Positions 60,419 through 64,000 of a DNA stretch of 64,000 bases are shown piece after piece. The notes under the pieces were generated by a model. It had not been told where the DNA came from and did no database searches. It was given only the letters and a program-made list of their open reading frames with translations. Location: positions 186,001 to 250,000 of the forward strand of contig CALYLX010000126.1 of NCBI GenBank assembly GCA_944990035.1, read 5' to 3'. Positions within the stretch are counted from its first letter, which is position 1. Each line of letters opens with the position of its first letter. The DNA comes from Clitopilus passeckerianus. Its lineage: Eukaryota > Basidiomycota > Agaricomycetes > Agaricales > Entolomataceae. The position numbers were made by a program, and so were the translations under genes.

Positions 60419-63400
60419 ATGAGCCATATCTCTGCGCCAACAGAAGAACTACTGGTCTCGTCCACAAGCCTTGACGAACCATTGGATGACGACCTTGAAG
60501 CGATTGACTCAAGTCGGTCACAGGTTGAGGGGACATGGAAACGTCCTTCAGTGTATGTGCTTGCCTTCGAAGGTAGGATCTTACAACCATCCTGTCTAAT
60601 CCCTCTAACGTATCTATAGCAATGATCAACACTGTCACCGAAGCTGAAACGCATCTTCTCTCGGCCGGTGAACTAAGGGTTATTGAAGCTCTCCGCTGTC
60701 TATCATGTGAGCCCTTGCCTAATTTCTGTGTTCCCCAGCAAGTTGATGGACATACTAAGACAACGCTCGCTACTGCCTGTTTCGTTTGATCCTCAGAAAG
60801 TCGGACACCTGGCATACGGTAGCTTCCATGAAAGGCTACGAGAAAGAAGTTAGGCAAGATTGTTTACTCGAAGCCATCGACGAGTTATGCATGCCGTTAG
60901 AAGAAATCATTGCTAGCAATCCTCTCTCCCAACCTTCTCAGCAATCCGGCTCCCAGGAATCTCAGCCACCTACGTCGAGTTCACAAACATCCGGGCCCGA
61001 GGTCATTGACCTGACAATGGACTCAGACGACGAAGCTGTAGCACCACCGATGTCCAATGCAGAGGCTGGCCCATCGAGAATTTCCACAAGTTCATCACCC
61101 GCCCAACGCGCTCAGGTGGACCTGAAGCCTTCGCTTGATAGTCTCCGAAATCCTGAATGGAATTCTGATTTCAATTTCCTCTGCGAGGACGACACGAACA
61201 TGACAATGGACGAGGCTCTCAACAAACTGACTGGTGATCAACTAAGAGAGATAGTCAGAGAAATGAAGGTCAAGCCAGCAAAATTAACTGTACGTCAACT
61301 TTGCCTCCGAAAACGCAGACCTGGCTCACTTTGATTAACTTGTAGAAACCAGTGATGATTTCTGCGTTGCGCAGTCATGCCATGACACAGTCTATTCTGA
61401 ACTTCAACCAGAAGGGCAAAGGCAAAGCTCGAGACAATAGAGCCTCGTCTGACGGATCCCGTCAGACTATTCTTCCTTTTACGCAGCAAAAGAGGCGCGC
61501 CAATGGCTGTTGTCAGTCGCAAGAACGACGACTTATGGATATGGCCCTGCAGAGACTAGGCATGTTTCTTCCAGACCCCCAGCTTCCTAACAACTCACCG
61601 AAGAATCCTTACATCCTTAGGCCGTAGCGTTCGGGTTAACACCGACCTTTACTGGCTCGTAGTGAGACTAAACGTCATCTACGAACGGAGCATGGAGTAT
61701 CCGAAGTCCTTCCTGGTCCCCTCCCTCCTCACCTCGTTCAAGAAACGTGCTTATCCTGAATATACCTATGTTCGTGATCCCACCATTTGGGCAACCCGTC
61801 AAGCATTCCTCGACTACGTCGAAGCGCTTCGCCTTGAAGCCGCTCTTGAGAAAGAGCTCGATACTCGCCTGGACAAGGAGAACCTCAAGACGCCTATCCC
61901 AGGCAACAACAAACTTGTGACACCTTCTGTCACTGTTCCTCGACATACAGCCACCCCACTCAAGACACCATTTAGCCCAAGCTCTCAGTCCTGCAAGAAA
62001 GAAGAGGACCCCGACATCGACCTGAACGCTGAAGAGAACCTTGACCTCGAAAAAGAGACCTCGGCCAGAGACATTAAGGAACAGCGGGCTCGGAGAATAA
62101 AGGCTCTGTTTGATGAGAGCATCTGTCCACGGTGGAAGGAACTGGTAACCGCAAGCGCCGAGCAGCCTGCGGAGGCACGGACACCAGGGCTGGAGCGATT
62201 TGAACCAGGTAAAACACAACTGATTTCTTCGTCTTGGGATGATCTCAACGTCAAATAGGCTATGTCTACACACGCATGTTCAGCAGAGTCCTGGAGTCAC
62301 TGGCAACTCTTAAAGCATATTCGGAAGAATTGGTTGTCCTGGAAGCACTTCTTGCTCAGAGATTCTGGCGGCGAGGGAAGAGAGCAAAGTGGCATGAACG
62401 GCGTGCCATCCTCCTGACTCGATATCTCGGCTGGCATGAGAATGGAGATGGGAAGAAGAAACGTCTGATAGACGTATTTCATCGAGCTTATTCAGGTCTC
62501 AAAGAGGCTCTGAAGGACGAAGATACGGGGATTGGTATGCTTACATCTGTGTCCACTTTTATCCTGCGTTACTAATGCGACGCTACTCCCATCTTCAGTT
62601 TTCCGACCGGGTTTCGTTCATCGACTCCGTAAACTTGAGAAACTTCTGAAGATTCCGCCTGAGGACTGCTGCCAATGTGAAGGAGAGCTCAAGAAGGCAC
62701 CAATCGTATTTTGTGGTGCAATTCGACTGCTTACCTCGTCTGCAAGTTTGAAGCTGGACGCAAATGGTCGTCCACTTCAAGATAATGCGTCCGATAACCC
62801 GTCTGTTACGAAGTACTTCGCGCCCGTTGACTCAAAGACCAAACATGGCGCTAAAGCGGACAAGGAGAATATACCACAGGTATGGACCCCGCCAATATGC
62901 CTCCTTCGACATTGACGCGGCTTCTAGCACGGCTCCCCATCCGACAAGTGGAAATGGAAAGGGAAGTCCCTCTGGAGAGGGAGGAACGGTGAAGAAGTCA
63001 ATGTCGAAAGTCGTGCTTTGGAGTTCTACGAGAGCAAAGGTTTCAAGGGGTACTACTCTTGTCATCTGATTGCTGGACTTACTTGCTGACCCAAACTCCC
63101 CAGGTTTCACTCGGAGACTCGAGTCGTTACTACGATCTTTGCCCTGCTCTTCTGGGATATCATCTTCTCGGAGGTACCAGGTGCTTTTGAGACCCCTTAC
63201 CAGATAGCTCCGCTAGATTTATCAGCAGATTCTTTCTACCGAGCCAGGAAGGACGCCATTGAGACGCGATTAGAAGAGCTCAAAATTCCAGGTCGCGCTG
63301 CAGAGATCTTGGCAGAGCGAGATGCCCAACACCGAGAGAGGAATACATGGTGCATTGGTGTACGCTGGGACATCTGCGCGCGAGAAGATCTGGTGGAGAT

Positions 63401-64000
63401 CGTTCTCGTAAGTCTACTCACGTTCATGTCCATGCCACAATCTTACCCTATTTCGTAGTGTTTAGGCGGCGATCCTCTAGCGATCATCTGCAGGCTGCTA
63501 TGCGAAGATTATTCAGGTCGCTCGAGTGGAGTACCCGACTTGATTGTATGGAACTTCGAAAAGAAACTGTGCAAATTTGTCGAGGTTAAAGGCCCCGGGG
63601 ACAGACCCGCTGAGAACCAGAAGGTACGAACCTTAGACCTGTGTTTTTTCCTGACCTCACCAGCGTCTTCAGCTCTGGTTTGATACCCTGATAGGTGCAG
63701 GTGCTGAAATAGAGATTTGCCGCGTCTATGACATCAATAAACCACCGCCTGCGAAGGGGATAAAGAAGCAAAGGAGGAAGCGCTCAGAGAAGCACGCGTC
63801 TGTCGTCGAACCTGTACCCCAGAAATCCGGCGATGGCGACTCAGACTTGGAGTCTGAAGAGGAACCTGATATGAATCAATCCAAAGATTCGGATGATGAG
63901 TATTGGAGTTCCATGCCGGAAATTGGAGCTACCTCAGAGCGTAATGCAAGGAAACGCAGGAGGTCACCTTCATTGAGCGACCTCGTCCCCAGCTTAGGTC
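60419..64000 (+). CDS. FAN1: FAN1-type structure-specific nuclease, 3' end beyond window
   Basis: DNA-repair nuclease for interstrand crosslinks and 5' flaps. It starts MSHISAPTEELLVS at 60419. The N-terminal region has EVIDLTMDSDDE, a SUMO-interaction-type motif. Next comes a SAP-like helix pair (LTGDQLREIVREMKVKPAKL, then VMISALRSHA). The FAN1 helical part follows: NTDLYWLVVRLNVIYERSM and ESLATLKAYSEELV, with RRAILLTRYLGWH after it. Splicing at 63047-63103 gives KSLWRGRNGEEVNVES and then FYESKGFKGFHSE. The VRR-NUC domain carries FALLFWDIIFSEVPGAFETP, SGVPDLIVWNF and FVEVKGPGDRPAENQK, i.e. the PD-(D/E)xK nuclease site. The visible part ends in an acidic then basic tail (RNARKRRRS) and is cut by the window. 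Confidence 0.87.

Overview
The window looks like nuclear DNA of a mushroom-forming basidiomycete (Agaricomycete, probably Agaricales). The genes are broken by many short introns of about 45-65 bp with GT..AG ends. The gene content is typical of that group: several FunK1-type fungal protein kinases, variant MYND-finger proteins, a NACHT-ankyrin receptor, and basidiomycete single-pass membrane proteins. No rRNA, tRNA, CRISPR array or intact transposon could be supported by eye. All gene models are manual splice reconstructions.

Layout. 1.25-3.52 kb (-): Baeyer-Villiger-type flavin monooxygenase. 4.28-7.19 kb (+): NACHT-ankyrin STAND receptor. 7.96-10.94 kb (-): FunK1 copy A, which has an in-frame stop and a deletion. 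11.43-14.05 kb (+): two tandem MYND proteins. 15.6-16.1 kb (-): a doubtful small membrane protein. 16.58-17.85 kb (+): fumarylacetoacetate-hydrolase-family enzyme. 18.46-22.36 kb (+): SAPS/Sit4-associated phosphatase subunit. 23.45-26.86 kb (+): FunK1 copy B. 27.05-28.18 kb (+): signal-recognition-particle receptor beta subunit. 28.69-29.21 kb: decayed FunK1 relic. 30.69-33.97 kb (+): FunK1 copy C. 34.16-37.59 kb (-): UTP21/WDR36 ribosome-biogenesis protein. 37.92-39.46 kb (+): broken 3' copy of UTP21. 39.66-42.97 kb (-): FunK1 copy D. 44.23-45.54 kb (+): third MYND protein. 46.42-47.31 kb (+): SAR1 GTPase. 47.99-49.51 kb (+): single-pass membrane protein. 49.81-51.13 kb (-): pectate lyase. 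51.1-53.9 kb: gene-poor. 53.85-57.92 kb: three copies of an unrecognised small gene family. 58.51-60.15 kb (+): paralogue of the membrane protein. 60.42 kb to the window end (+): FAN1 nuclease, cut by the window edge.

Conserved housekeeping genes (SAR1, SRP receptor beta, UTP21, the SAPS subunit, FAN1) alternate with fast-evolving accessory families. Segment duplication has shaped the accessory part. A convergent FunK1-UTP21 pair is present twice as an inverted repeat around 35.7-37.9 kb. A divergent FunK1/MYND arrangement occurs twice. The FunK1 family alone accounts for three apparently intact genes, one broken gene and one relic.

The best candidate for something undescribed is the triplicated family at 53.85-57.92 kb. 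Its three members share three phase-1 introns at matching places and a strand-like core, and I do not recognise it. The NACHT receptor, the FunK1 kinases and the MYND proteins belong to families that vary greatly between mushroom strains. A role for the left part of the window in self/non-self or stress responses is possible but is only inference.
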